NCBI GenBank assembly: GCA_027307325.1
Contig: DAHUXE010000141.1
Location: 1 to 44,371 of the forward strand
From: Gammaproteobacteria bacterium
GTDB taxonomy: Bacteria; Pseudomonadota; Gammaproteobacteria; Steroidobacterales; Steroidobacteraceae
Length of the DNA stretch: 44,371 nucleotides
Direction of reading: 5' to 3'
A program made the position numbers and the translations under genes. Shown here in pieces: positions 32,043 to 40,632 of the stretch (position 1 is the first letter of the stretch; each line of letters starts with the position of its first letter). Under the pieces are notes generated by a model. The model saw nothing but the letters and a program-made list of their open reading frames with translations, did no database searches and was not told where the DNA came from.

Positions 32043-34628
32043 TTGACCCGTACGCCCTCTGCCTGGATCGTCCTCAAGTTCGGCGGCACGAGCGTCGCAA
32101 CGCTCGCCAACTGGACCAACATCGCAGGAGTCGTCGCCGAGCGCGCGGCAAGCGGCGCGCGCGTTCTCCTCGTGCACTCTGCGGTGAGCGGCATCACCGA
32201 TCGCCTCCAGCGGCTGCTCGAGACGTCCGTCTGCGAATCCTACGAGGCCGAGCTCGAGGCCATCGAGGAGCGCCACCGGCGCCTCGCGGCCGATCTCGGC
32301 GTGCCGCTCGGAGCAGAGGTCGAGCGGCACCTCGCCGAGCTCGGCGAGCTCGCCGCCGGGATCGCGCTGGTGGGCGAGGTGAGCGACCGCACGCGCGCGC
32401 GCGTCATGGCGGCCGGGGAGCTCATGGCGACCCGGATCGGCGCGAGCTTCCTCGAGGCGGGCGGACTCCCGGTCGCGTGGGCCGATGCCCGAACCATGCT
32501 GCGCGCCGAGGAGCGCCGCAGCGCCTCGGCGAAGTCGAGCGTGCTGTCGGCCGTGTGCAGCTTCGCGCCGGACGCAGCGCTCGCCGCGGCGCTCGCGGCC
32601 CTTCCGGCCATCGTGGTCACGCAGGGGTTCATCGCGAGCGACGACGACGGCAACACCGTGCTCCTCGGCCGCGGCGGCTCGGACACTTCGGCCGCCTACC
32701 TGGCGGCGAAGCTGCGCGCGCAGCGGCTCGAGATCTGGACCGACGTTCCCGGGAGGTTCAGCGCCAATCCGCGCGCCACGCCCACCGCACGGCTGTTGCG
32801 CGCGCTGCATTACGACGAGGCGCAGGAGATCGCGACCAGCGGCGCCAAGGTGCTGCACCCGCGCTGCATTCTGCCCGCGCGGGCGCAGCGCATCCCGCTC
32901 CATGTATACGCCACTCAGGCCCCGCATCTGGAAGGCACGGTGCTGAGCGCCGAGGGTGGCGAGGGCGGCGCGCAGGTGAAGGCGGTGTGCACCAAGAAGG
33001 GCATCACCCTGATCTCGATGGAGAGCCCCGGCATGTGGCACCAGGTGGGTTTCCTCGCGGATGCCTTCCAGGTGTTCAAGCAGCACGGCCTGTCGGTGGA
33101 CCTGGTGTCGACCTCGGAGACCAACGTAACGGTGTCGCTCGATCCGGCGGCCAACACCCTCGACAACGCCCAGGTGGCGGCGCTGGTGGCCGACCTCTCG
33201 CACCTGTGCCGCGTGCAGGTGATCGGCCCGTGCGCCTTGGTGAGCCTCGTCGGGCGCAACATCCGCGCGATCCTGCACCAGCTCGGGGGAGCGTTCGAAT
33301 TCTTCGAGGAGCAGAAGATACATCTGGTGAGCCAGGCGGCCAACGATCTGAACTTCACCTTCGTCGTCGACGAGAACCAGGGCGATCGTCTCGTCGAGCA
33401 GCTGCACGAGCTGCTCATCCGGCCCGTGCCCGGCGACAAGGTCCTGGGTCCCACCTGGCAGCAGCTGTTCGCGGCGCCGCCTGAGGCGGGCGCGCGCCTG
33501 CCGCCCTGGTGGCGCACGCGGCGCGCCGAGCTGCTCGCGGCGCTCGAGGAGCGCGAGGCGGCCTACCTCTACGACCTCGCGACGGTGCGCGCCGCGGCAC
33601 GTGCGCTGCGCGGGCTCAAGTCGCTCGACCGCGTGCACTACTCGATGAAGGCCAACCCGCATCGCGAGATCCTGCGCACGCTGCTCGATGAGGGCATCGA
33701 GTTCGAGTGCGTCTCGCGCGGCGAGATCGAGCACCTGCTCGCCACCTGCCCGGAGCTGGCGCCTGCGCGCATCCTCTATACGCCGAACTTCGCGCCGCGC
33801 GCGGAGTACGCCTGGGCGCTCGAGCGCGGCGTGCGCGTGACCGTCGACAACACCTTTGCGCTCACCGCCTGGCCCGGGCTGTTCCGTGGCCGCGAGATCT
33901 TCGCCCGCCTCGACACCGGCGTCGGCCGCGGCCATCACACCCACGTGCGCACCGCCGGCCCGCGCTCGAAGGTCGGCGTGCCGCTCGCGGAGCTGGCCGC
34001 CCTGGAGCGCGCGGCCCGGGCGGCCGGTGCGCACATCACCGGGCTCGAGGCCCACGTCGGCAGCGGGATCTTCGACGTGACGAGCTGGGAGCACACGGCG
34101 CGGCTGCTGGCCGCAGCCGCGCACGTCATGGAGGAGGTGCGCGTGATCGACGTGGGCGGGGGGCTCGGCGTGCCCGAGCGGCCCGATCAGCCCGGGGTCG
34201 ATCTCGCGAAGCTCGACACGCTGCTCGCGGCGGTGCGGGCCGAGCACCCGCGCCTCGAGGTGTGGCTCGAGCCGGGGCGCTACCTGGTGGCGGCCGCCGG
34301 CGTGCTGCTCGCGCGGGTGACGCAGCTCAAGCAGAAGGGCGGGGTGCGCTTCGTCGGGGTGGCGACCGGCATGAACTCCCTGATCCGTCCGGCACTCTAT
34401 GGCTCATATCATGAGATCGCGAACCTCACGCGCCTCGATGAGCCGGCCACGGAGCTCGTGAGCGTCGTGGGTCCGATCTGCGAGAGCGCCGACGTGCTCG
34501 GCCACGACCGGCTGTTGCCGGTGACGGAGGCGGGCGACGTGCTGCTCATCGCCAATACCGGCGCCTACGGGCACGCCATGAGCTCGCATTACAACTTGCG
34601 CGACCCCGCCGTGGAGCTGATCCTCTGA
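32043..34628 (+). CDS. Bifunctional aspartate kinase / diaminopimelate decarboxylase
   Basis: An 861-residue fusion of the first and last enzymes of lysine synthesis. Residues 1-300 are the kinase (VLKFGGTSV at 10-18, GRGGSDTSAAYLA), 310-465 are tandem ACT domains for feedback control, and 480-861 are a PLP decarboxylase (Lys536 in HYSMKANPH, EAHVGSG, DVGGGLG, WLEPGRYLV, and CESADVLG). Such LysC-LysA fusions are known in Xanthomonas and relatives. Start is TTG 32043, with GGAG nearby. The stop overlaps the apparent CTG start of PBP1b, tying lysine/diaminopimelate supply to cell-wall synthesis. I saw no lysine riboswitch in the 128-bp gap upstream. Confidence 0.95.
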   Translation: MTRTPSAWIVLKFGGTSVATLANWTNIAGVVAERAASGARVLLVHSAVSGITDRLQRLLETSVCESYEAELEAIEERHRRLAADLGVPLGAEVERHLAELGELAAGIALVGEVSDRTRARVMAAGELMATRIGASFLEAGGLPVAWADARTMLRAEERRSASAKSSVLSAVCSFAPDAALAAALAALPAIVVTQGFIASDDDGNTVLLGRGGSDTSAAYLAAKLRAQRLEIWTDVPGRFSANPRATPTARLLRALHYDEAQEIATSGAKVLHPRCILPARAQRIPLHVYATQAPHLEGTVLSAEGGEGGAQVKAVCTKKGITLISMESPGMWHQVGFLADAFQVFKQHGLSVDLVSTSETNVTVSLDPAANTLDNAQVAALVADLSHLCRVQVIGPCALVSLVGRNIRAILHQLGGAFEFFEEQKIHLVSQAANDLNFTFVVDENQGDRLVEQLHELLIRPVPGDKVLGPTWQQLFAAPPEAGARLPPWWRTRRAELLAALEEREAAYLYDLATVRAAARALRGLKSLDRVHYSMKANPHREILRTLLDEGIEFECVSRGEIEHLLATCPELAPARILYTPNFAPRAEYAWALERGVRVTVDNTFALTAWPGLFRGREIFARLDTGVGRGHHTHVRTAGPRSKVGVPLAELAALERAARAAGAHITGLEAHVGSGIFDVTSWEHTARLLAAAAHVMEEVRVIDVGGGLGVPERPDQPGVDLAKLDTLLAAVRAEHPRLEVWLEPGRYLVAAAGVLLARVTQLKQKGGVRFVGVATGMNSLIRPALYGSYHEIANLTRLDEPATELVSVVGPICESADVLGHDRLLPVTEAGDVLLIANTGAYGHAMSSHYNLRDPAVELIL

Positions 34629-36910
34629 GGCGCCTGGCGCTCCGCCTGCTGGCGGCGGCGGCGATCGCCGGCGCGGCCTACGTGCTCTATCTCGATCTGC
34701 TGGTGATCCACCAGTTCGAGGGGCGGCGCTGGACACTGCCGGCGCAGGTTTTCGCAGCGCCCCTCGAGCTGTATGCCGGCCTGCCGCTCCCGGAGGCGGA
34801 GATCGGGCACGAGCTCGAGCGGCTGCATTACCGCAAGGTCGCGCAGCTCGACCGTCCCGGCACCTACCGAGTCAACGGCGCGCGGATCGACGTGGCGCTG
34901 CGGCCGGCGCGCTTCGCCGACGAGAGTCGCGACGCCGAGCTGCTCAGCATCTCGACGGGCCCCCAGGGGATCGAGAGCCTGAAGGACGCCGCCGGGCGCG
35001 AGGTGCCGGTGCTGCGGCTCGAGCCGCTTCTGATCGGCAGCATCTTCCCGAGCCACGGCGAGGACCGCATCGTGCTCACGCCGCGCGAGGTGCCGCCGCT
35101 GCTGCCGGCGGCGCTCAAGGCGGTCGAGGACCGCAGATTCGATTCGCACCGCGGAGTCGATCCGCAGGCGATCCTGCGCGCGCTGTGGGTCGATGCGCGC
35201 GCCGGCCAGATCGAGCAGGGGGGAAGCACGCTCACCCAGCAGCTGGTGCGCAGCTATTTCCTCTCCACGCGCCAGACGCTCGGACGCAAGATCCGCGAGG
35301 CGATCATGGCGATCGCGCTCGATGCGCACTTCACCAAGGACGATCTCATGAACGCGTATATCAATGAGATCTTCCTCGGGCAGGACGGCAACCGCGCCAT
35401 CCATGGCTTCGGGCTCGCGAGCCAGTTCTATTTCGGCAAGCCGCTCGGCGAGCTCGACCTCGCGGAGATCACACTGCTGGTGGCGGTGGTGCGCGGTCCG
35501 TCCTATTACGATCCACGCCGTCACGCCGACCGCGTGCTCGCCCGGCGCAACCTCGTGCTGAAGGAGCTCGCCGATCAGCACGTCGTCACGGCGGCGGACG
35601 CGGCCACCGCCGCCCGGCGGCCGCTCGGGGTCACCCCGCGACCGGCCGGTGCTTACTACCCCGCCTACCTGGATTTCGTGCGGCGTACCCTGCGGCGCGA
35701 CTACCGCGACCAGGACCTCACCGAGGCCGGGCTCTCGGTCTACACGAGCCTCGAGCCGCGGGCCCAGGATGCGGCCGAGCGCGCCCTCGAGTCCGAGCTG
35801 ACCCGGCTCGACCGCATGAAGAAGCACGGCGGCGAATCCCAGTCGCTCGAGGGCGCAGTGGTCGTCACGGCGCCGCAAAGCGGCGATGTCATCGCGATCG
35901 TCGGCGGCCGCGATGTCGGCTACGACGGCTTCGACCGCGCGCTCGATGCGCGCCGCGCCATGGGCTCGCTGGTGAAGCCCTTCATCTATCTCACCGCGCT
36001 CGAGAGCGGCCGCTATAGCGCCGCGACCATCGTGCAGGATGAGCCGGTCGACGTGAAGCTCGCGGGCGGACGTCACTGGCGTCCGGAGAACTTCAGCCGC
36101 GACGTCAACGGGCCGGTGCCGGTGGCGCGCGCCCTGGCCGAATCGCTCAACCTCGCGACGGTCGGCGTGGGCCTCGACCTCGGGCTGGCGAAGGTAACCG
36201 CGACGCTGCAGCGCTTCGGCCTCGAGCGTTCGCCCGAGCAGGTGCCGGCGATGCTCCTCGGGGCGGTCGACGTCACGCCGCTCGAGGCGGCGCAGCTCTA
36301 CAACGGGCTCGCGAACGGCGGATTCCACAACCCATTGCGCGCGGTGCGCGCGGTCATCGGCAGCGACGGCAAGGCGCTCAAGGCCTTCCCGCTGCAGGTG
36401 ACCCAGGTAGCGACCCCCGAGGCGGTCTACCAGCTCGACCGGCTGCTGACACTGGTCATGAATCGCGGCACCGGGCGCCCGGCACGTCCCCTGCTACCCG
36501 TCGACCTCGTCGTCGCGGGCAAAACGGGTACTTCCTCTGACTATCGCGATAGCTGGTTCGCGGGCTTCTCGGGCAGCAATCTCACGGTCGTGTGGGTCGG
36601 TTACGATGACGACGCGCCGACCGGCCTCACCGGCTCCGCCGGCGCGCTGCCGGTATGGGCGCACGTCATGGCGAGTCTCGGCGGCAGCTCGTGGAATGCA
36701 CCGATGCCGGAGGGGCTCGTGGACATGGAGATCGAGTACACGACGGGACTGCGGGTCCTGCCGGGCTGCTCCGACGACCGGGTAACGGTCGCGGTGCCCG
36801 CAGGGACGCAGGCCGCGGCGAAACCCGGCTGCGGCTTCCCGGACGGCGGCAACCCCGTCACCACCCTCATCGATCGCACGCAGCAGTGGCTTCGCAACCT
36901 CGCGCACTGA
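34625..36910 (+). CDS. mrcB: Penicillin-binding protein 1B (bifunctional transglycosylase/transpeptidase)
   Basis: A 761-residue class A PBP. Transglycosylase motifs: AVEDRRFDSHRGVD and GGSTLTQQLVR. Transpeptidase motifs: SLVK (in AMGSLVKPF), SLN, and KTGTSS. The N-terminal membrane helix, LRLLAAAAIAGAAYVLYLD, matches the AAY.VYLD end of the E. coli PBP1b anchor, but it lies upstream of the first ATG/GTG/TTG (GTG 34682). No such codon occurs in frame before it, so I place the start at CTG 34625, which overlaps the previous stop (CTGA) with GGAG 8 nt ahead. The protein polymerises and cross-links peptidoglycan. Confidence 0.9.
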   Translation: MRRLALRLLAAAAIAGAAYVLYLDLLVIHQFEGRRWTLPAQVFAAPLELYAGLPLPEAEIGHELERLHYRKVAQLDRPGTYRVNGARIDVALRPARFADESRDAELLSISTGPQGIESLKDAAGREVPVLRLEPLLIGSIFPSHGEDRIVLTPREVPPLLPAALKAVEDRRFDSHRGVDPQAILRALWVDARAGQIEQGGSTLTQQLVRSYFLSTRQTLGRKIREAIMAIALDAHFTKDDLMNAYINEIFLGQDGNRAIHGFGLASQFYFGKPLGELDLAEITLLVAVVRGPSYYDPRRHADRVLARRNLVLKELADQHVVTAADAATAARRPLGVTPRPAGAYYPAYLDFVRRTLRRDYRDQDLTEAGLSVYTSLEPRAQDAAERALESELTRLDRMKKHGGESQSLEGAVVVTAPQSGDVIAIVGGRDVGYDGFDRALDARRAMGSLVKPFIYLTALESGRYSAATIVQDEPVDVKLAGGRHWRPENFSRDVNGPVPVARALAESLNLATVGVGLDLGLAKVTATLQRFGLERSPEQVPAMLLGAVDVTPLEAAQLYNGLANGGFHNPLRAVRAVIGSDGKALKAFPLQVTQVATPEAVYQLDRLLTLVMNRGTGRPARPLLPVDLVVAGKTGTSSDYRDSWFAGFSGSNLTVVWVGYDDDAPTGLTGSAGALPVWAHVMASLGGSSWNAPMPEGLVDMEIEYTTGLRVLPGCSDDRVTVAVPAGTQAAAKPGCGFPDGGNPVTTLIDRTQQWLRNLAH

Positions 36911-37437
36911 CCGGCGTCCCGGCCCCGGTACGGGGCGCGGCGATCGTGGCGGCGCTGCTCGCCGCGCTGGCCCTCACCGCCTGCGCCGCGGCGGGCCGGG
37001 CACCCGGCGCGCCGGGAGGAGTCGAGGTGCCCGGCTCCGGCGCGGGGAGCCTCCGGCCGCAGCCTTCGGCGCCGTCGCCGAACGCACCACAGGGGCGGCA
37101 GTTTCATCTCGGGCCCGCGGCCAGCGCTCTCGTCGCGCAGGCCCATTCCCAGGCGGGCGCGGGCGAGTACGCAGCGGCCGGGGCAACACTCGAGCGGGCG
37201 CTGCGCATCGAGCCGGACAATCCGCTGCTCTGGGTCGAGCTCGGGCGCGTGCAGCTGGGGGAGGGCAACCCCGCCCAGGCCGACGGCATGGGCCGCAAGG
37301 CGCTCGCGCTCGCGACCGGCGACCCTGCCGCCCAGGCCTCCGCCTGGCGGCTGATCGCCGACTCCCTCCACGCCCGGGGACGCACCGCCGAGGCCCTCGA
37401 AGCGGAGCAGCGGGCGGGGAGTCTCGCGCCGCAGTGA
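36886..37437 (+). CDS. TPR-repeat lipoprotein
   Basis: A secreted lipoprotein of about 183 residues if read from GTG 36886, which overlaps the mrcB end by 25 bp. The lipobox is LTAC (in ALALTACAAAG) after a hydrophobic stretch and two Arg. A Pro/Ser linker follows, then at least two tetratricopeptide-like units (ALVAQAHSQAGAGEYAAAGATL, ALRIEPDNPLLWVELGRVQL, and ADSLHARGRTAEALEAEQ). Alternative starts are CTG 36907 (again a CTGA overlap) and GTG 36946 (which would lose the charged n-region). Next to PBP1b, it may be an envelope partner comparable in place to LpoB, but it shows no sequence likeness I can see. Confidence 0.75.
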   Translation: MASQPRALTGVPAPVRGAAIVAALLAALALTACAAAGRAPGAPGGVEVPGSGAGSLRPQPSAPSPNAPQGRQFHLGPAASALVAQAHSQAGAGEYAAAGATLERALRIEPDNPLLWVELGRVQLGEGNPAQADGMGRKALALATGDPAAQASAWRLIADSLHARGRTAEALEAEQRAGSLAPQ

Positions 37438-37503
37438 AGCCTGCCGCGCCGGGATACCCGCCGGGGCGGCGTGCGCAATGCCTCGCAAATCAGCACCCTG
37501 CGC

Positions 37504-37533
37504 TTGCGCAGTGGGGCCTCCGCACCCTAAACT
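37504..37533 (+). promoter_or_regulatory. Promoter of the metB leader
   Basis: TTGCGC (37504-37509), an 18-nt spacer and TAAACT (37528-37533) put transcription start near 37540, immediately before the aptamer P1 stem at 37542. The -35 lies in a small hairpin (CTGCGC-TT-GCGCAG). Confidence 0.6.
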
Positions 37534-37541
37534 CGTGTCAA

Positions 37542-37659
37542 CTCATCGAGACCGGCTGAGGGATAAGGCCCTTAGACGCCGGGGCAACCGCCAGGCTTAA
37601 CCAACCTGGAAAGGTGCCAACTCCTGCGACTCCTGCGTGAGCGGGCGTCGACAGATGAG
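37542..37659 (+). promoter_or_regulatory. SAM-I (S-box) riboswitch aptamer
   Basis: The layout fits the S-box consensus. P1 is CTCATC (37542-37547) with GATGAG (37654-37659). Conserved core blocks appear in order: CCGGC..GAGGGA, GGCCC, GCCGGGGCAACC, a P3 hairpin (CCAGG/CCTGG), then GGTGCCAACTCC. P4 is a long hairpin (37627-37650), CGAC...GTCG, capped by a GTGA tetraloop. It binds S-adenosylmethionine and here precedes the methionine-synthesis gene metB. Confidence 0.9.
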
Positions 37660-37730
37660 CGGTCTGCGTAGCCTCCTGGGAATTCCCAGCCGAGGATGGA
37701 CGCAACAAGCCTCGCGCCCCGCGCAGGCAC

Positions 37731-37772
37731 GCTCCGCAGGTGTCCGGTGAGCCCAGGGAACCGATGCGGAGC
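37731..37772 (+). promoter_or_regulatory. metB: Ribosome-binding-site hairpin of the metB riboswitch
   Basis: GCTCCGCA (37731-37738) pairs perfectly with TGCGGAGC (37765-37772), which contains the metB Shine-Dalgarno GGAG (37768-37771) 5 nt before the ATG. The same anti-SD strand, GCTCCGCAGG (37731-37740), can instead pair with CCTGCG-T-GAGC (37632-37642) in the P4 arm. SAM would hold P4 and so free the strand to close the ribosome-binding site. A perfect palindrome CTGGGAATTCCCAG (about 37675-37688) lies between; there is no T tract. Confidence 0.65.
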
Positions 37773-37776
37773 AATC

Positions 37777-39018
37777 ATGAGCAGTATTTCCGACCTTCTG
37801 TCATCTGGTGAAGCCGCCGCCAACGGCGTGAGCCAGGTCACGCGGACCGTGCGTGCGGGCGTCGAATGCGGCGACGAGACCGGCTGCGTCATCCCGCCGC
37901 TGCACCTGTCATCGACCTTCGCGTTCCGCGCCTTCGGCGAGAAGCGCGCTTACGACTACACACGCTCGGGAAATCCCACACGCGATCTGCTCGCCGGAGC
38001 GCTCGCCGAGCTCGAGCAGGGGGCGGGCGCCGTGGTCACCTCGAGCGGCATGGCGGCGGTCACGCTCACGGGCTATCTCGTGCCGGCCGGCGCGCGCATC
38101 GTGGCGCCGCACGACTGTTACGGCGGCACCTATCGGCTCTTCGAGGCCTGGCGGCGCCGCGGCGAGCGACAGGTCGAGTTCGTCGACTTCGGCGACGAGG
38201 CTGCGGTGCGCGTCGCGCTCGCCCAGCCGACGGCGCTGCTGTGGATCGAGACGCCGAGCAACCCGCTGCTGCGCATCACGGACATCGCGGCGTTCGCGGC
38301 ATTGGGCCGGGCAAGCGGGGCGCTCATCGTCGTCGACAACACCTTCCTCTCGCCCGCGTGGCAGCAGCCGCTCACCCTGGGCGCGGATCTGGTGGTGCAC
38401 TCGACCACCAAGTACCTGAACGGCCACAGTGACGTGGTCGGTGGTGCCGTAGTGGCGCGCGACAAGGCCTTAGCGGAGCAGCTCCTCTGGTGGGCGAACT
38501 GCTTAGGGCTGACCGGCGCGCCTTTCGACAGCTTCCTGACGCTGCGCGGACTGCGGACGCTCCATGCGCGCCTCGAGCACCACGCGCGCAACGCGCACGA
38601 GCTCGCGCACTGGCTCGAGACCCAGCCGAACGTGCGGCGCGTGTGGTACCCGGGACTCGCGGGCCATCCGGGGCACGCGCTGGCGGCGCGCCAGCAGCGC
38701 GCTTTCGGCGCCGTCGTCACCCTCGAGCTCGAGGGCGGGCAGGAGGCGGTGCGCGAGTTCGTCGCCGACCTCGGCTGCTTCTCGCTGGCTGAATCCCTGG
38801 GAGGCGTCGAGAGCCTGGTGGCGCATCCGGCCACGATGACTCATGCGGCCATGGACCAGGCGGCGCGCCTCAAGGCGGGACTCACCGACGGGCTGATCCG
38901 TCTCTCGATCGGCATCGAGGCCCTGGAGGATCTGCGCGAGGATCTTGCGCGGGCGCTGCAGCGCGCCGCGCGGACGCTGCCCGCGCAGCCGCTCAAGGCC
39001 GCGGCGGCAGGCTGCTGA
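37777..39018 (+). CDS. metB: Cystathionine gamma-synthase (or related Cys/Met metabolism PLP enzyme)
   Basis: A 413-residue PLP enzyme. Lys212 in [16 protein letters not shown] is the Schiff-base residue; [30 protein letters not shown] and [19 protein letters not shown] are the family motifs. Cystathionine gamma-synthase makes cystathionine from activated homoserine and cysteine. O-acetyl/O-succinylhomoserine sulfhydrylase is the main alternative; the SAM riboswitch fits either. ATG 37777 was chosen for its GGAG and for the riboswitch; an in-frame ATG at 37696 is unlikely. It meets leuB tail to tail with 26 bp of overlap. Confidence 0.9.
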   Translation: MSSISDLLSSGEAAANGVSQVTRTVRAGVECGDETGCVIPPLHLSSTFAFRAFGEKRAYDYTRSGNPTRDLLAGALAELEQGAGAVVTSSGMAAVTLTGYLVPAGARIVAPHDCYGGTYRLFEAWRRRGERQVEFVDFGDEAAVRVALAQPTALLWIETPSNPLLRITDIAAFAALGRASGALIVVDNTFLSPAWQQPLTLGADLVVHSTTKYLNGHSDVVGGAVVARDKALAEQLLWWANCLGLTGAPFDSFLTLRGLRTLHARLEHHARNAHELAHWLETQPNVRRVWYPGLAGHPGHALAARQQRAFGAVVTLELEGGQEAVREFVADLGCFSLAESLGGVESLVAHPATMTHAAMDQAARLKAGLTDGLIRLSIGIEALEDLREDLARALQRAARTLPAQPLKAAAAGC

Positions 39019-40063
39019 CGACCGCCTCGGCCGCCGCGCGCGTGCTCAGGTGCCGCGCGCCGGCGGGGACCAGGTCCGCCGTGCGGGCGCCCTGGCTAAG
39101 CGCGGTATCCGCCGCCCGCTCGAGCGCCGCGGCCTCGGCCGCGAGGCCGAGCGAGTGCTTGAGCAGCAACGCCACGCTGTAAATCGCGCCGAAGGGATTG
39201 GCGATGCCGCGGCCCGCGATGTCCGGGGCGGAGCCGTGGATCGGCTCGTAGACCCCACGCCGCCCGTCGCCGAGCGAGGCCGAGGGCAGGAGCCCGAGCG
39301 ATCCGGCGAGCATCGAGGCCTCGTCAGTGAGGATGTCGCCGAACATGTTCTCGGTCACCAGCACGTCGAAGTCGCGCGGGCGGCGGATGAGATGCATGGC
39401 CGCCGCGTCCACGAGGCTGTGCTCGAGCGTCACGTCCGGGAATTCACGCTCGACCACGCGCTGACAGACCGCGCGCCACAGGCGCGAGGTCTCGAGCACG
39501 TTCGCCTTGTCGATCGAGGTGAGGCGTCGGCGGCGCGCGCGCGCGAGGCGCGCGGCCGCGCGTACGATGCGCTCGATCTCGGCGGCCGTATACACGCACA
39601 GATCCGTGGCGCGCACGGCATCGCGTGTCTTGTCGCCGAAGTAGATCCCGCCGGTGAGCTCGCGCACGAATACCAGGTCCACCCCCTCGACCACCTCGGC
39701 CTTGAGAGTCGAGGCACTCGCGAGCGCCGCGTGCACCTTCACCGGGCGGAGATTGGCGTAGACCCCGAGCTCGCGGCGCAGGCGCAGCAGTCCCGCCTCG
39801 GGCCGCACCGGTGCATCCGGCGCCGACCACTTCGGGCCGCCGATGGCGCCGAGCAGCACCGCATCGGCTGCGCGGCAGGCGGCGAGGGTGGCGGCTGGCA
39901 GCGGGTCCCCGTGAGCGTCGATGGCGGCGCCGCCGAAGGGGAGCTCCTCGAGCTCGAGCTCGTGGCCGAAACGCCCGGCCACCGCGCGCAGGCAATGCAG
40001 GGCGGCGGCGGTGACCTCGGGTCCGATGCCGTCCCCGGCGAGTACGGCGATGCGAGCCCTCAT
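38993..40063 (-). CDS. leuB: 3-Isopropylmalate dehydrogenase
   Basis: A 356-residue decarboxylating dehydrogenase of leucine synthesis. [10 protein letters not shown] at the N-terminus, GAIGGPKW, the substrate arginines in [40 protein letters not shown] and [19 protein letters not shown] are all present. Its ATG overlaps the leuD stop (ATGA). It ends the leuA-ilvE-leuC-leuD-leuB operon; its tail overlaps metB by 26 bp. Confidence 0.95.
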   Translation of the reverse strand: MRARIAVLAGDGIGPEVTAAALHCLRAVAGRFGHELELEELPFGGAAIDAHGDPLPAATLAACRAADAVLLGAIGGPKWSAPDAPVRPEAGLLRLRRELGVYANLRPVKVHAALASASTLKAEVVEGVDLVFVRELTGGIYFGDKTRDAVRATDLCVYTAAEIERIVRAAARLARARRRRLTSIDKANVLETSRLWRAVCQRVVEREFPDVTLEHSLVDAAAMHLIRRPRDFDVLVTENMFGDILTDEASMLAGSLGLLPSASLGDGRRGVYEPIHGSAPDIAGRGIANPFGAIYSVALLLKHSLGLAAEAAALERAADTALSQGARTADLVPAGARHLSTRAAAEAVVSSLPPRP

Positions 40064-40632
40064 GCGCGGCGCTCGTACGCCTCGATCTCGCTGCTGCGTG
40101 AGAGGAGGTAGCCGAGCTCGTCCACGCCGTTCAGCAGGCAATGCCGGGCGAAGGCCTCGATGGGGAAGCTCACCCGGGCGCCGCCCGGCAGGCTGAGCGT
40201 GCCCGAGGCGAGATCCACGGTGAGCTCGGCACCGGGATGCGCGAGCAGCCAGCCGCTCGTCGCCTCGTCGACGATCACCGGCAGCAGGCCGTTCTTCAGC
40301 GAGTTGCTGCGGAAGATGTCGGCGATCCCGGTGCTCACCACGGCCCGAAAGCCGTGATCGAGCAGCGCCCAGGGCGCGTGCTCGCGCGAGGAGCCGCAGC
40401 CGAAGTTGCGTCCCGCGACGAGGATGCGGCAGCCGGCGCTCTCGGAACGGTTCAGCACGAAGTCGGGCCGCGGCGCGCCGCGCTCGTCATAGCGCCAGTC
40501 GGCAAACAGGTGTTTGCCGAGTCCGGCGCGGGTCGTGGTGGTGAGAAAGCGCGCCGGGATGATCTGGTCGGTGTCGATGTTGGTGGCTGCGAGCACCACG
40601 GTGCGCGAGGTGAGGGTGGTGAAGGGCTCCAT
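40060..40632 (-). CDS. leuD: 3-Isopropylmalate dehydratase, small subunit
   Basis: A 190-residue swivel-domain subunit. [13 protein letters not shown] near the start and [17 protein letters not shown] in the middle are the defining motifs, followed by [13 protein letters not shown]. With LeuC it forms isopropylmalate isomerase. The ATG at 40632 overlaps the leuC stop by one base (TGATG), with GGAG upstream, and its stop overlaps the leuB start. Confidence 0.95.
   Translation of the reverse strand: MEPFTTLTSRTVVLAATNIDTDQIIPARFLTTTTRAGLGKHLFADWRYDERGAPRPDFVLNRSESAGCRILVAGRNFGCGSSREHAPWALLDHGFRAVVSTGIADIFRSNSLKNGLLPVIVDEATSGWLLAHPGAELTVDLASGTLSLPGGARVSFPIEAFARHCLLNGVDELGYLLSRSSEIEAYERRA

Noticed and set aside
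31989-34247. Long open frame antisense to the lysC-lysA fusion (752 codons)
   Set aside because: No recognisable motif, composition of a shadow frame, and the sense gene is certain.
34682-36910. GTG 34682 as the PBP1b start
   Set aside because: It would remove most of the membrane anchor, which is encoded in frame just upstream.
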